Below are positions 54,861-63,122 of a stretch of 64,000 bases of DNA, piece by piece. Position 1 is the first letter of the stretch; each line of letters begins with the position of its first letter. Both the position numbers and the translations under genes were made by a program. The notes beneath the pieces were generated by a model that saw only the letters and a program-made list of their open reading frames with translations, did no database searches and was not told the DNA's origin. The stretch comes from Thioalkalivibrio thiocyanodenitrificans ARhD 1 (GTDB taxonomy: Bacteria > Pseudomonadota > Gammaproteobacteria > Ectothiorhodospirales > Ectothiorhodospiraceae): contig NZ_KB900536.1 of assembly GCF_000378965.1 (NCBI RefSeq), positions 3,341,356 to 3,405,355 of the forward strand, read 5' to 3'.

Positions 54861-57042
54861 AGAACGTCCATTCCATGCGCCCCAGCACGGAACGGCCCGG
54901 TTCGGCCAGATACGGCAGGGTGGGATCGTCCGGCGGGCGCCCCGTGACGTTTGATGCGCGCCAGTAGGTCTTGTCGGTGAGATTGAACAGGCCCAGGCTC
55001 AGGCGCAGGTCGTGGCGCGGCCGCCAGCGGCCGATCAGGTCGGCCACGGTATAGCCCGGGGGTGAGAACTGGGGGTTGCCCGCCGCATCGGTCAGGGAGC
55101 GCTGGCCGCGCGCCGCCGTGGTGACAAGCCGCATGTCCCAGTGCGCGGCGGGGGCGTACTCCAACGCCAGGATGACCTTGGGCGGGCCGATCTCCGGCAG
55201 TGCCCGGCCGGTGTTGCGATCCTCGCCCTTCAGCCATTCCGCCCCGATCTCGGCGTTGAACGGGCCCGGAAGATCCTGATGCAGCCGCAGCTCGACACCC
55301 TCGATCCGCACCCTGTCCCGGTTGACCGACTGGAAAAGCAGGGTGCCGGTGTCCGGATCGGGGCCCAGCGCGGCACGGGTTTCTATGAAGTCGCGATAGT
55401 CATTGCGGAACACCGTCAGTTCGACGCGCGTTTCCGGGCCCCACCAGCGAATGCCCGTCTCCAGGCTGCGCCCCTTCTCGGGCTTGAGATCCGGATTCGG
55501 AATGGCCCGGATGTTGAACATCGGGATATCCAGTCCGATATTGACGTCCTCGAAGGGCGGTGCTCGGAAGCCGCTGGCGTATTGCACGAAGTAGTCGAGC
55601 TGATCGGTCACCGGCCATACCAGGCCCAGTTTCGGCATCCACGCGGTGTGACTCAGATCGGTGGTCTCGGCGTCCGGGAACGCCTCGTCAAACAGGGGAT
55701 CGCCGCGGCTTTCCAGATCGTAGTACTCGAACCGGAGTCCGGGGCTGAGCATGGGCCCGCCCGTCCACAGGTGGATCTCGTCGTGCACGTAGACGCCCAG
55801 TTCGTTGAGCCGGGTGCGGGGAAAATCCCTCAGGGGAAAGCGCTCACCGAGCACGACAGAGGTGGAGTCGCCGGTTTCCCTGTTGGTCTGGAGGGCGTCC
55901 CGGCGCTGGACCAGATCCGAGCGGCTCACTTCAAAACCGTAGCCGAACCGGTGATCGAAGCCAAAGGCCTCGAAGTCCGATTCCAGATCCGCGCCGATCC
56001 CGGTGGTCTTGTGACGGAAATTGAACTCGCGGTAGAGATCGACCGGCGTAGGGGCGATTGCGCGTTCCTCCCGGGTGCGCTGCCGGGTCTCCGACTCCTG
56101 GTGCCACACGCGCCAGTGGCCGCGAGACAGCCGACCGAGGTCATCGAACTCCTGGTCCAGCAGAACGCGCCACTGCTCGCGCCGGTCATCGCCCTCCAGC
56201 GAGGTGGTGTTGACGAAGCGCTCCGTCCCCAGCATGGCCCGAACATCGGTCTCCCGGGACTCGTCGATGCTGTCGAACGTCAGCCGGGTCCTGGCCCCGG
56301 CGGTCTCGCGCGCGCCGCGCAGGAGTATCGCACCCTGGCGCCGGGTCAGCTTGTCGGCGGGCGGTTGGTCGGGAGCATCGGGCACATTGACTTCGCCGGC
56401 CCGCTGGCCGGCACCGGCGAACAGCAGGGCGTACTCGTCATGACGGGCGGCGGTGGCCGCCGTCATGCGCAGACGGTCGGCATCCGTGCCGCCCGCGAAG
56501 CCGATCCGGCTGCTGCGGTCGCGCCCGGCCAGCAGGTCCTCGGTATCGAGCGTGGCGATGGTGACCACGCCGCCGAGTGCCTTGCTGCCGTAGAGGGTCG
56601 AGGCGGGCCCCCGCAGTATCTCCATATGGCTCACCAGCCCGAGGTCCATCAGACCCCGCCCGGAATCGGCAAAGCTGCCGACGCTGAAACGGTCCGCCGC
56701 GGGAACATTGTCGACGACCACGGCGGTACGATTGCCGCCGATACCCCGGATCCGGAAACCGCCAAAGGGGAAACGGCCGCCGCCGCCATCCACGTCCACG
56801 CCGGGCTCGTAACGGATCATGTCGGGGACCTCGATGGCCATGTCGCGCTCGATCCGTTCGGGATCGATGATGGTGACGGTCCCCGCCACCTCCGAGAGAC
56901 TGCGCGGCTGGCGGTGGGCGATGGTGGTGATGGGCTCCAGCACCACGCGTTGCCCGTCGTGCTCTTCCTCGTCAGCGCCCGCCTCCTGGATGACCGGCCA
57001 CAGCAGGAATGGCAGGAACGGCAGGACGGATCGCATTCGCAT
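54859..57042 (-). CDS. TonB-dependent outer membrane receptor
   Basis: 727 residues from the ATG at 57042. A signal peptide (MRMRSVLPFLPFLLWPVIQEAGA) precedes a short acidic linker and a TonB box-like VVLEPITTIAHRQ. Plug domain residues 45-160 (IRGIGGNRTAVVVDNVPAADRF, EILRGPASTLYGSKALGGVV in part), then a 22-strand barrel ending in aromatic MEWTF. Plug features resemble haem/haemoglobin receptors, but siderophore or copper chelate substrates are possible. Copper or haem supply would fit the neighbouring cupredoxin and haem-protein genes, by inference. 272 bases upstream contain no gene or recognised riboswitch. Confidence 0.88.
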   Translation of the reverse strand: MRMRSVLPFLPFLLWPVIQEAGADEEEHDGQRVVLEPITTIAHRQPRSLSEVAGTVTIIDPERIERDMAIEVPDMIRYEPGVDVDGGGGRFPFGGFRIRGIGGNRTAVVVDNVPAADRFSVGSFADSGRGLMDLGLVSHMEILRGPASTLYGSKALGGVVTIATLDTEDLLAGRDRSSRIGFAGGTDADRLRMTAATAARHDEYALLFAGAGQRAGEVNVPDAPDQPPADKLTRRQGAILLRGARETAGARTRLTFDSIDESRETDVRAMLGTERFVNTTSLEGDDRREQWRVLLDQEFDDLGRLSRGHWRVWHQESETRQRTREERAIAPTPVDLYREFNFRHKTTGIGADLESDFEAFGFDHRFGYGFEVSRSDLVQRRDALQTNRETGDSTSVVLGERFPLRDFPRTRLNELGVYVHDEIHLWTGGPMLSPGLRFEYYDLESRGDPLFDEAFPDAETTDLSHTAWMPKLGLVWPVTDQLDYFVQYASGFRAPPFEDVNIGLDIPMFNIRAIPNPDLKPEKGRSLETGIRWWGPETRVELTVFRNDYRDFIETRAALGPDPDTGTLLFQSVNRDRVRIEGVELRLHQDLPGPFNAEIGAEWLKGEDRNTGRALPEIGPPKVILALEYAPAAHWDMRLVTTAARGQRSLTDAAGNPQFSPPGYTVADLIGRWRPRHDLRLSLGLFNLTDKTYWRASNVTGRPPDDPTLPYLAEPGRSVLGRMEWTF

Positions 57043-57314
57043 ACGGTTGACACCTGTTGATCGGACGCCGCTCATGATGCCAGGGGGAACCACGTCAGCG
57101 CATCCGGCGTGTTACCGGGATCCCCGGGTATCGTCCGGGGACCAGGTTTTCATTGCGCGAGCGGCGCGGCGGCAAGGCCGGCAGCTGTCAGCGTACCGGT
57201 CCGACCGGATGGTCTCATCGGAATTCTCAGGTAGGCACAGGAGCGCTGCGAACGGCCATCATGCCGTGGATGACAACGGCCCCGCCCCCCTCGGCGGCGT
57301 GTACGCATCCGGTT

Positions 57315-57869
57315 TCATGATCGGGAATCCAGCAGTCCGAGATGCAGATACTCCACCGACAGGTAGTCGTCGAATATCCAGAGTCGGATGAAGCGGTTGC
57401 GGCCATTCTCGCCGCCCCCCCATACCACGAGCCCGCGCACGCCTTCCGGCATGCCCGGCTTGAGTTGCTCGAACCACTGCTCGGCCAGGTCCTCCGCCCA
57501 GGGGCTTCCATGGGTCTGTTCCAGCCGTGCCTGCACGGCCTGGACGTGGTCACTGTCCGGATGGAACTCCAGCACCAGGGCCAGCTGATCGCGGCCGCCG
57601 GGGAACACATAGCGGACGTCGGTTTCCCTGTCGGCTTCACCGGCCAGGCGACCGTCGATGACCAGATCGCCGTCATCGGTCTCGTAGACCTTCGAGGTCG
57701 TGACGCCGTCGCCCTCGAGCCGGGCCCTGACCTGTTCGACGGACATGCCGAACTCGGCGCTGCGGTAGCCGTTCAACGACTCGCCCGCCCCGGCCGGCTG
57801 AGCACCGAGGAGGAGAAGGCCGGCCAGGAAGGCCCCGGCCGTATTGAGCAGTGCGCCCGTTGCGCGCAT
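57315..57869 (-). CDS. Periplasmic protein of unknown function
   Basis: 184 residues, not recognised. A signal peptide is likely (hydrophobic stretch 8-22, cleavage after AGA before GESLNGYRSAEFGMS). The mature part starts with FGMSVEQVRARLEGDG, a common motif of small periplasmic proteins, and contains KVYETDDGDLVIDGRLAGE and an aromatic C-terminal part (WFEQLKPGMPEGVRGLVVW). AGGAGG precedes the ATG. It starts 8 bases after the cupredoxin gene, so both are likely on one mRNA. No metal-binding motif is visible. Confidence 0.75.
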   Translation of the reverse strand: MRATGALLNTAGAFLAGLLLLGAQPAGAGESLNGYRSAEFGMSVEQVRARLEGDGVTTSKVYETDDGDLVIDGRLAGEADRETDVRYVFPGGRDQLALVLEFHPDSDHVQAVQARLEQTHGSPWAEDLAEQWFEQLKPGMPEGVRGLVVWGGGENGRNRFIRLWIFDDYLSVEYLHLGLLDSRS

Positions 57870-57877
57870 GGAACCTC

Positions 57878-58213
57878 CTAATCGTTTGCGATGACGCGGA
57901 TCACACCCTGCATATCGCGGCTTTCATGGGGGCGGCAGTGATACGCGTAGGTGCCGGGATTGTCGAACCGGCGTTCCCAGTGTTCCTCCGGGAACAGCCG
58001 CTCGGAACCCAGGTCCTCGTCCGGGAAATACACATCGTGGCTGGTGCGGCGCTCCATGTTGACCCAGCGTACCGTGGTGCCCGCGGGGATCTCCAGTTCC
58101 GCCGGCGAGTAACCGTAGTCGATCATCTCCACGGTGACGGTGTCGCCATTGGCCAGGGCCGGGGCGGGGATGCTCATGGCGAGCAGCACCCCGCACAGCA
58201 GTGTCCAACGCAT
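57878..58213 (-). CDS. Small periplasmic cupredoxin
   Basis: 111 residues from the ATG at 58213 (GGAGGAGA ahead). Signal peptide to ALA at residues 19-21. Plastocyanin-like fold with type 1 copper ligands His59 (RRTSHDVYFPDE), Cys93, His96 (YAYHCRPHESRDM) and Met101, all present. It may carry electrons to the cd1 nitrite reductase, whose usual donors are small cytochromes or azurin/pseudoazurin. The gene lies 23 bases after the multihaem fusion gene on the same strand. Confidence 0.9.
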   Translation of the reverse strand: MRWTLLCGVLLAMSIPAPALANGDTVTVEMIDYGYSPAELEIPAGTTVRWVNMERRTSHDVYFPDEDLGSERLFPEEHWERRFDNPGTYAYHCRPHESRDMQGVIRVIAND

Positions 58214-58236
58214 ATTCTCCTCCCGCGGTCGGCCCG

Positions 58237-59901
58237 CTATCGGCTGATGCGTGTGGCGTTGAGTTCCACCATGTCGTCGTCGAAATCTCCGGGGATCTCG
58301 GCGTCGAAGGCCAGGCCATATTGCCATGATATATGGTGGAAACGGGAGGCCGAGTAGTCATCGTGGAGCGCGATGGCGATGTTGTACTTGCCGTCGGTGG
58401 ACAGGGGTTTGTCCCCCTCGCTGCCCGGGCGCAGGGCGCGCGTCATGTACACGGTCCACACGCCGTTGTCCTCGCTGGCCGAGAACACCACGGCCTCCGT
58501 ATCGGCGAAGTGACGTTCGTCCAGTATGTATCCGCTTTCGGTGTGCCCGCCGTTGCCGCTCTTGTAGCGGGCCAGATCCAGGTAGACGCCGCGGCGCATG
58601 AGGTCCTCGATCTCCGCTTCATCACGCAGCTTGTCCCAGCCGCCACGCGCGGCGCCCCGGCGGCCGCGGATCTCGATGTTGGTGCGGCTTTCGGACAGGT
58701 ACTTGGTCACACCCCTGCTCAGGTCCAGGCGCTCGGCCAGTTCCGACGCGGCCAGCGTCTCTGCGTCCGGTGCATCCGGCATGTAGGGCGAGTCGTGGTG
58801 GCAGCTCGCCCAGCAGCCGGCACGGTCGGCCATGTCCACCCGGTCGTCGGCAAAGCTGACCGTGAGCTTCATGGGGTTGTCCGGATCCATGCGCCCGCCG
58901 TCGACGAAGGGCAGCGGCGCGTGCTCGGCGGCCTCCCACCGGAAGCGCATGTACAGGTAATCGTCATCGAACGCGGTCTGAACCGTCATGGGGACGTGGC
59001 CGCGCTTGTCGCCCAGATCCATGGTCTCCAGCTTCTCGCCGGTGGTCACCAGCCGGCCGATGTCCACCTCTTCGCCCGTGTGGCACCAGATGCAGCGGTC
59101 TCCCATTCCGAAGGCACGTCCGCCGCCGTGCTGGCTGCCATCCTGTATCCACTCGATGGAGGCCTGACCCGTGAGGAACAGGATGATCTCCACCTCCGGG
59201 ACATTGCTCCAGTCGAGTCCGGATGCCAGATCGCCCGCGGTGACCGCTTCGCCGTCGGCGACCACCTCCGGTTCCGGTTCAAGGACGGGATCACCGCGGT
59301 CCAGCGCGGCGACGGGTTCCCGCGGTTCGGCCTGGGCCCAGACCGGGGATTCATCCCAGTCCTCGGGCAGCTTGTGGGCGATGCCCTGGTGGCATTCGAT
59401 GCAGGTCTGCCCCTGTTCGAAACCACGCGCATGCTCCCTCGCGGCCCGGGCCGGCTGCTTCTCGAGGTCCATGGCGGTCCAGTCATGGCAGTTTCGGCAC
59501 TCCCGGGAGTCGGTGCGCAGCATGGAACGCCACACGCGCTCCGCCAGGGCCAGCCTCTTGGCCTCGAACTTTTCCTCGGTGTTGATGCTGCCCAGCGCCT
59601 TATGCCACAGCTCCCGGCTGGCGACGACCTTGCGCACCATCTTCGGGCCCCAGGCGTCCGGCACATGGCAGTTGGAGCAGGTGGCCCCCACGCCGGTGGG
59701 GTTCTTGTAATGGGGTCGATCCTCGTATTCCGCGTGGACCCATTGCATTTCGTGGCAGGAGGTGCAGAACTGCATGGTGTTGGTGGCTTCCACCACCGTG
59801 TGGAAGCCACCCCAGAAGATGATGCCCGCAATGAAGAATGTGATGGCGGCACCCAGGGACGCCCCGAGTATGGTGAACTTGCGCAGCCGTTGTCTGATCA
59901 T
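58237..59901 (-). CDS. NapC/NirT-type tetrahaem cytochrome fused to an ethylbenzene-dehydrogenase-like haem domain
   Basis: 554 residues. A membrane anchor (10-32) leads to a NapC/NirT domain with four CXXCH motifs: CTSCH (46-50), CSNCH (75-79), CRNCH (135-139), CIECH (167-171). An acidic linker follows. Residues 230-550 resemble the haem-binding domain of ethylbenzene dehydrogenase gamma/cytochrome c-552 type (MTVQTAFDDDYLYMRFRWE; KYNIAIALHDDYSASRFHH) and contain a fifth motif CIWCH (270-274) and an unusual CWASCH (363-368, CX3CH). NapC proteins pass quinol electrons to periplasmic reductases, so it may feed NirS and other acceptors. The domain fusion is the odd point. Confidence 0.85.
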   Translation of the reverse strand: MIRQRLRKFTILGASLGAAITFFIAGIIFWGGFHTVVEATNTMQFCTSCHEMQWVHAEYEDRPHYKNPTGVGATCSNCHVPDAWGPKMVRKVVASRELWHKALGSINTEEKFEAKRLALAERVWRSMLRTDSRECRNCHDWTAMDLEKQPARAAREHARGFEQGQTCIECHQGIAHKLPEDWDESPVWAQAEPREPVAALDRGDPVLEPEPEVVADGEAVTAGDLASGLDWSNVPEVEIILFLTGQASIEWIQDGSQHGGGRAFGMGDRCIWCHTGEEVDIGRLVTTGEKLETMDLGDKRGHVPMTVQTAFDDDYLYMRFRWEAAEHAPLPFVDGGRMDPDNPMKLTVSFADDRVDMADRAGCWASCHHDSPYMPDAPDAETLAASELAERLDLSRGVTKYLSESRTNIEIRGRRGAARGGWDKLRDEAEIEDLMRRGVYLDLARYKSGNGGHTESGYILDERHFADTEAVVFSASEDNGVWTVYMTRALRPGSEGDKPLSTDGKYNIAIALHDDYSASRFHHISWQYGLAFDAEIPGDFDDDMVELNATRISR

Positions 59902-59986
59902 GGTTTGTTATTCCCCTGAATGCATGCATGTACGGCGGTGCCCGGTTCGGCCCCTTTCCGGGCCACCCCCGTCGGGAGATGGTCCG

Positions 59987-60020
59987 GAAAAAGGCCGAAG
60001 CGCCCGGGGGCGCTTCGGCC
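59987..60020 (-). terminator. Terminator between nirS and the multihaem gene
   Basis: On the minus strand a 13-bp stem GGCCGAAGCGCCC/GGGCGCTTCGGCC followed by five T. It begins 13 bases after the nirS stop, so the following genes depend on read-through or a separate promoter. Confidence 0.9.
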
Positions 60021-60032
60021 GGGTGGCGGCTG

Positions 60033-61655
60033 TCAGCCGATATGGTTCTTGCGGTTGTAGACGTTGAACTTGCCGGTCGGCGTTTCAAGTCCCTTGATGC
60101 GGTCCTTCTCCTCCAGCGTCTTGTCGTCGTACACCACGATCTCGCCCTCCTCGAGGTGGCCGCGACCGCGAGCCCACACGGAGACCCATACCTCGTCGCC
60201 GGCCTGGTTGTACTCCATGTGCACGGCAACGGCATCGTGTTCAACCGGCTTGTCCGTGACCTGGATGGGGGTGAGTTCGCGGGTCTCCTTGTTCATCACC
60301 ATGACCCACTGGTTCACGTCCGGTTCCGGATGCATGGCCTGATCGATCCACACGTGGGGGGAGTTCGGATGGCTTCGCACGAACAGGCCGGGGCCGTCGG
60401 TCTCCACCGAGAAGCAGATCTCCCAGGCCTGGTCCGGGTGACCCTCGGGGTCGTTGCCCCAGGCGGTCATGCGGCCTTCACCCAGATGGGTGGTTCCGGC
60501 CACCGGACCGCACTCCGGATCGTTCCAGTTGGCGCCCGGTCCCGGGTGCGGGATTTCGCCGGTGTTCAGCATGCCCACGCGCTTGCGGGTCTCGGTATCC
60601 ACGAAGACCATGTGGTGGCTGAAGTTGGCGGCGATCTGGAAGTAACGGCCCGTGGGATCGAAGAACCCGTCGTGCAGGAACTCCTTGGACTCGATCATCT
60701 CGACCCGCAGGTTCTCAATGTCGGAGTAATCCACCTGCCAGATCTGGCCCGTCTCCTTCACGTTCACCAGGAAGCTCGGTGCCTTGGGCGTGTTGTACAG
60801 CGCGGCCACGCGGGCCTCGTGCACGTACTCGCCGGCGGTGTTGTAGCCGCGGGTGGACACGACCTTGAGCGGTTCCATGGTGTCGGCGTCCGTGATCACG
60901 AAATGCGGGGGCCAGTAGCCGCCGCCGATCACGTACTTGTCCTTCCACTCGCCGTAGTGGGAGACCGCCACGTCACGGGCGTCATAGGCGATGTAGACCT
61001 CCGCGGTCACCTGCGGGGGATCCATCCACAGGTCGATCTTCGACAGCCGCCCGTCACGGCCCTGCGTGTACCAGAACCGCCCGTCGGAACTCTCCTTGGC
61101 CACGTGCACGGCGTAACCGGTGTCCACCTCGGCGACCACTTCCTTGGTATCGCCGTCGATGATGCCCATCTTGCCGGCGTCACGCAGGATGGTGACGAAG
61201 AAGTTCTCCCAGTTGCGGTCGTGCTGCGGTTCGGTGGGCAGATCCTCCGGCTGCACATGCACCTGCCAGCGTTCCTTCATGTCGGCGAGCGTCATTTCCG
61301 GTGGCTCGGTGGGTTGCATCTGGATGTACGACGCGATCAGGGTGATCTCGTCCTCGTCCAGGATCCCGTCGAAGTTGTTCATCCCGCCTTCGGTGCCCAG
61401 CGAGATGATGCGCTCCAGCCGGCGCTGCCCCAGATCCTGGGTGGTTTCGGGCAGCAGGTCGGGGCCGGTGGCGCCCTTGCGCAGGGTGCCGTGGCAGCCG
61501 GCGCAACGCTGGAAGTAGATCAGATTGGCGCGGTCCAGGTCGTCCCCCGACAACTGGGGGGCATCCTGTGCCGCTACGGTCCCGGTGCCCGCGACCGCCA
61601 TTGCCAGTGGCAGGCCGAGGGACAGGAGCCCTGTGGCTAAGGTTTTCTTCTTCAT
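60033..61655 (-). CDS. nirS: Cytochrome cd1 nitrite reductase
   Basis: Reduces nitrite to nitric oxide in the periplasm. 540 residues. Signal peptide to about residue 29, then a c-type haem domain with CAGCHGTLRKGATGP (Cys51, Cys54, His55) and a probable Met ligand in EGGMNNFDG. The d1 propeller carries IPHPGPGANW, the two histidines in TTHLGEG and RSHPNSPH, and the hallmark C terminus PTGKFNVYN. Both d1-pocket histidines are present, which favours NirS over the paralogue NirN. The haem d1 synthesis genes are not in the window. It is first in a five-gene same-strand cluster. Confidence 0.93.
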   Translation of the reverse strand: MKKKTLATGLLSLGLPLAMAVAGTGTVAAQDAPQLSGDDLDRANLIYFQRCAGCHGTLRKGATGPDLLPETTQDLGQRRLERIISLGTEGGMNNFDGILDEDEITLIASYIQMQPTEPPEMTLADMKERWQVHVQPEDLPTEPQHDRNWENFFVTILRDAGKMGIIDGDTKEVVAEVDTGYAVHVAKESSDGRFWYTQGRDGRLSKIDLWMDPPQVTAEVYIAYDARDVAVSHYGEWKDKYVIGGGYWPPHFVITDADTMEPLKVVSTRGYNTAGEYVHEARVAALYNTPKAPSFLVNVKETGQIWQVDYSDIENLRVEMIESKEFLHDGFFDPTGRYFQIAANFSHHMVFVDTETRKRVGMLNTGEIPHPGPGANWNDPECGPVAGTTHLGEGRMTAWGNDPEGHPDQAWEICFSVETDGPGLFVRSHPNSPHVWIDQAMHPEPDVNQWVMVMNKETRELTPIQVTDKPVEHDAVAVHMEYNQAGDEVWVSVWARGRGHLEEGEIVVYDDKTLEEKDRIKGLETPTGKFNVYNRKNHIG

Positions 61656-61789
61656 GACGTGCCTCGCTTTCTCTCTACATGGGTGGTCGGTTGGGGGTGT
61701 GGTGTCTGACCCTGGTCCACCGTGGTGGCCGCGATCCCGGAGTCGACATCCGCCTCCTGAAACTGAATAACCCCTCTTAAGATGTACCT

Positions 61790-61829
61790 ATTATACTATT
61801 TAAGAATTCGGGATCTTGATCCATGTCAA
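61790..61829 (-). promoter_or_regulatory. FNR/DNR-dependent class II promoter of nirS
   Basis: TTGAT-CCAT-GTCAA at 61816-61829 matches the FNR/DNR box TTGAT-N4-ATCAA at nine of ten positions. On the minus strand a perfect TATAAT occupies 61795-61790, giving a start near 61783 and placing the box about 40 bases upstream, the class II position. The message would have a leader of about 128 bases. Regulation by oxygen or nitric oxide through an FNR/DNR-type protein is inferred. Confidence 0.75.
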
Positions 61830-62430
61830 TTGCCGCCCGGGTCATGCCGAGGACTGGCACATCGGGCCGATCTTGAGGGGGCAGCGTTTCTGCCGCCGAC
61901 GGCGGTTGTGCAATGAGTTGGTGATGGATGTATGGAGCGACGGGCATTCCGTCTATATAAGAAAGATAGATCAATCGGGAGAATTGTGGATGTGACCGTG
62001 GACCGGTTACGGACCGCGGGCGCCGGTCCGGAGCAGGAAAGGGTTTTTCATTTCTGGGTAAGCCGAACCCGTGGTCGGGCGCCGAAAGATCAGGCGGAGT
62101 AGCGTCTTTGCGCACACGCGCGGGTCGACTGCAGGGGTAACGGTTGCGTATGTGGCACCGTCACGGCGAAGGCGCTGAAGGGACACGACGGCGGCTGATT
62201 AGCGGGCAGGGCCCGCACCGGTCAGGCAGCCGCCGGCATCATTCCATCGCCGGATCGGGAATGGATGCAGCGCGGGTGCCGCTGATCGGGTGCGCGGAGG
62301 CCCCGTCATCGTGATCCGCTGCTGCGGTGACCCGGCAGGCTGGACCACCGTATTGCGGTGTGGATCGGGCTTCGCTGGATTGCCGAACCCTCGCCTCCAT
62401 TGCCGTGGGTTCAAATCTCGTCTTTTTCAA

Positions 62431-62479
62431 TACCCAAACACAAGGGGCCCCGTTTTTTGGGGCCCCTTGTGTTTGGGTA
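62431..62479. repeat. Long perfect hairpin beside a tRNA scrap
   Basis: Twenty-one-base perfect arms (TACCCAAACACAAGGGGCCCC and complement) enclose GTTTTTT. No T run follows on either strand, so it is not a standard terminator, but such hairpins often follow tRNA genes; the tRNA-Ser-like fragment abuts it directly. Bases just left (62404-62428, GTGGGTTCAAATCTCGT) resemble a T arm on the plus strand. Confidence 0.8.
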
Positions 62480-62499
62480 TGGCGGAGAGGGTGGGATTC
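62480..62499 (-). other. tRNA-Ser 3'-end fragment, possible attachment site remnant
   Basis: On the minus strand the 20 bases GAATCCCACCCTCTCCGCCA equal the T-stem, acceptor 3' half and CCA end of bacterial tRNA-Ser. The match breaks off inside the T loop, and no other tRNA parts follow. A 3'-end scrap of this size is what tRNA-targeting integrases leave as an att site. No integrase is in the window. Confidence 0.55.
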
Positions 62500-62835
62500 C
62501 CCCGATCCGCTAAATTTACGTGTTATTTCAACATGTTACGCATGCTGAATTCTTGACTGGTGTACCACCGAGGTGGTTCAGGTAACTTCAAGGAAAATTA
62601 TGGTTCAATCAGACCATTGTATCAACATCAAAAGTCATAGCTTCCGCCGTTCTCCGCAAGCCACGGGGGTCAAACCCGGCACAGGTGATGGACCTTCTCC
62701 GACGGACGGGCTTCTGCGAAGCGCACGTTAATCCAGGGAACGTCTGGACAAGTGACGTCGAACTGTCCCCTTCCCCGATAATAGGTCCATGGATAACTGG
62801 AGGTCTTCCGGCACACTAAGCCGAGGAGGCCCGAG

Positions 62836-63102
62836 ATGCGCAAGAGCCGTTTTACCGAGACCCAGATCGTTGCCACGCTGAAGCAGGTCGAAGGAGGCCG
62901 CCAGGTCAAGGATGTGTGCCGGGAACTCGGCATCTCCGATGCGATCTACTACGCCTGGAAGTCCAAGTACGGTGGCATGGAGGCGGCTGATGTTCGGCGT
63001 CTCAAGGAACTTGAGGAGGAGAACAGCCGCCTCAAGCGCATGTACGCGGATCTGGCGCTGGAGAACACGGCGCTCAAGGACGTGATCACAAAAAAGCTCT
63101 GA
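62836..63102 (+). CDS. IS3-family transposase OrfA
   Basis: 88 residues. N-terminal helix-turn-helix (RFTETQIVATLKQVEGGRQV, ELGISDAIYYAWKSKYGG) followed by a leucine zipper (RRLKELEEENSRLKRMYADL). Its last codons contain AAAAAAG, where ribosomes slip to the -1 frame to make the OrfAB fusion. GAGGAGGCCCGAG precedes the ATG. Confidence 0.95.
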   Translation: MRKSRFTETQIVATLKQVEGGRQVKDVCRELGISDAIYYAWKSKYGGMEAADVRRLKELEEENSRLKRMYADLALENTALKDVITKKL

Positions 63103-63122
63103 GGCCGGCGCACAGGCGCGAG

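Larger units (their letters stand above)
61830..62763. other. Gene-poor region upstream of nirS
   Basis: About 930 bases. I find no gene with a ribosome site and conserved pattern; a 112-codon minus-strand frame at 61777-62115 runs across the nirS promoter and looks like a chance frame. The stretch 62500-62660 is noticeably AT-richer than its surroundings. Contents that can be named are a long hairpin and a tRNA 3' fragment (separate entries). It ends at the left edge of an IS3 element. Confidence 0.6.

Noticed and set aside
57043..57314. Cobalamin or other riboswitch ahead of the TonB-dependent receptor.
   Set aside because: I found no B12-box-like conserved core; only GC-rich inverted pieces without the expected layout.
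60033..61655. NirN (the nirS paralogue in haem d1 synthesis) as the identity of the cd1 protein.
   Set aside because: Both d1-pocket histidine motifs (TTHLGEG and RSHPNS) and the NirS-type C terminus are present, and no other haem d1 genes accompany it.
61777..62115. 112-codon minus-strand frame upstream of nirS.
   Set aside because: It covers the FNR box and -10 element of nirS, has no ribosome site and low-complexity proline/arginine composition.
62320..62430. A complete tRNA gene on the plus strand, suggested by the T-arm-like GTGGGTTCAAATCTCGT.
   Set aside because: No matching acceptor stem, D arm or anticodon arm could be folded upstream, and the 3' end lacks CCA.
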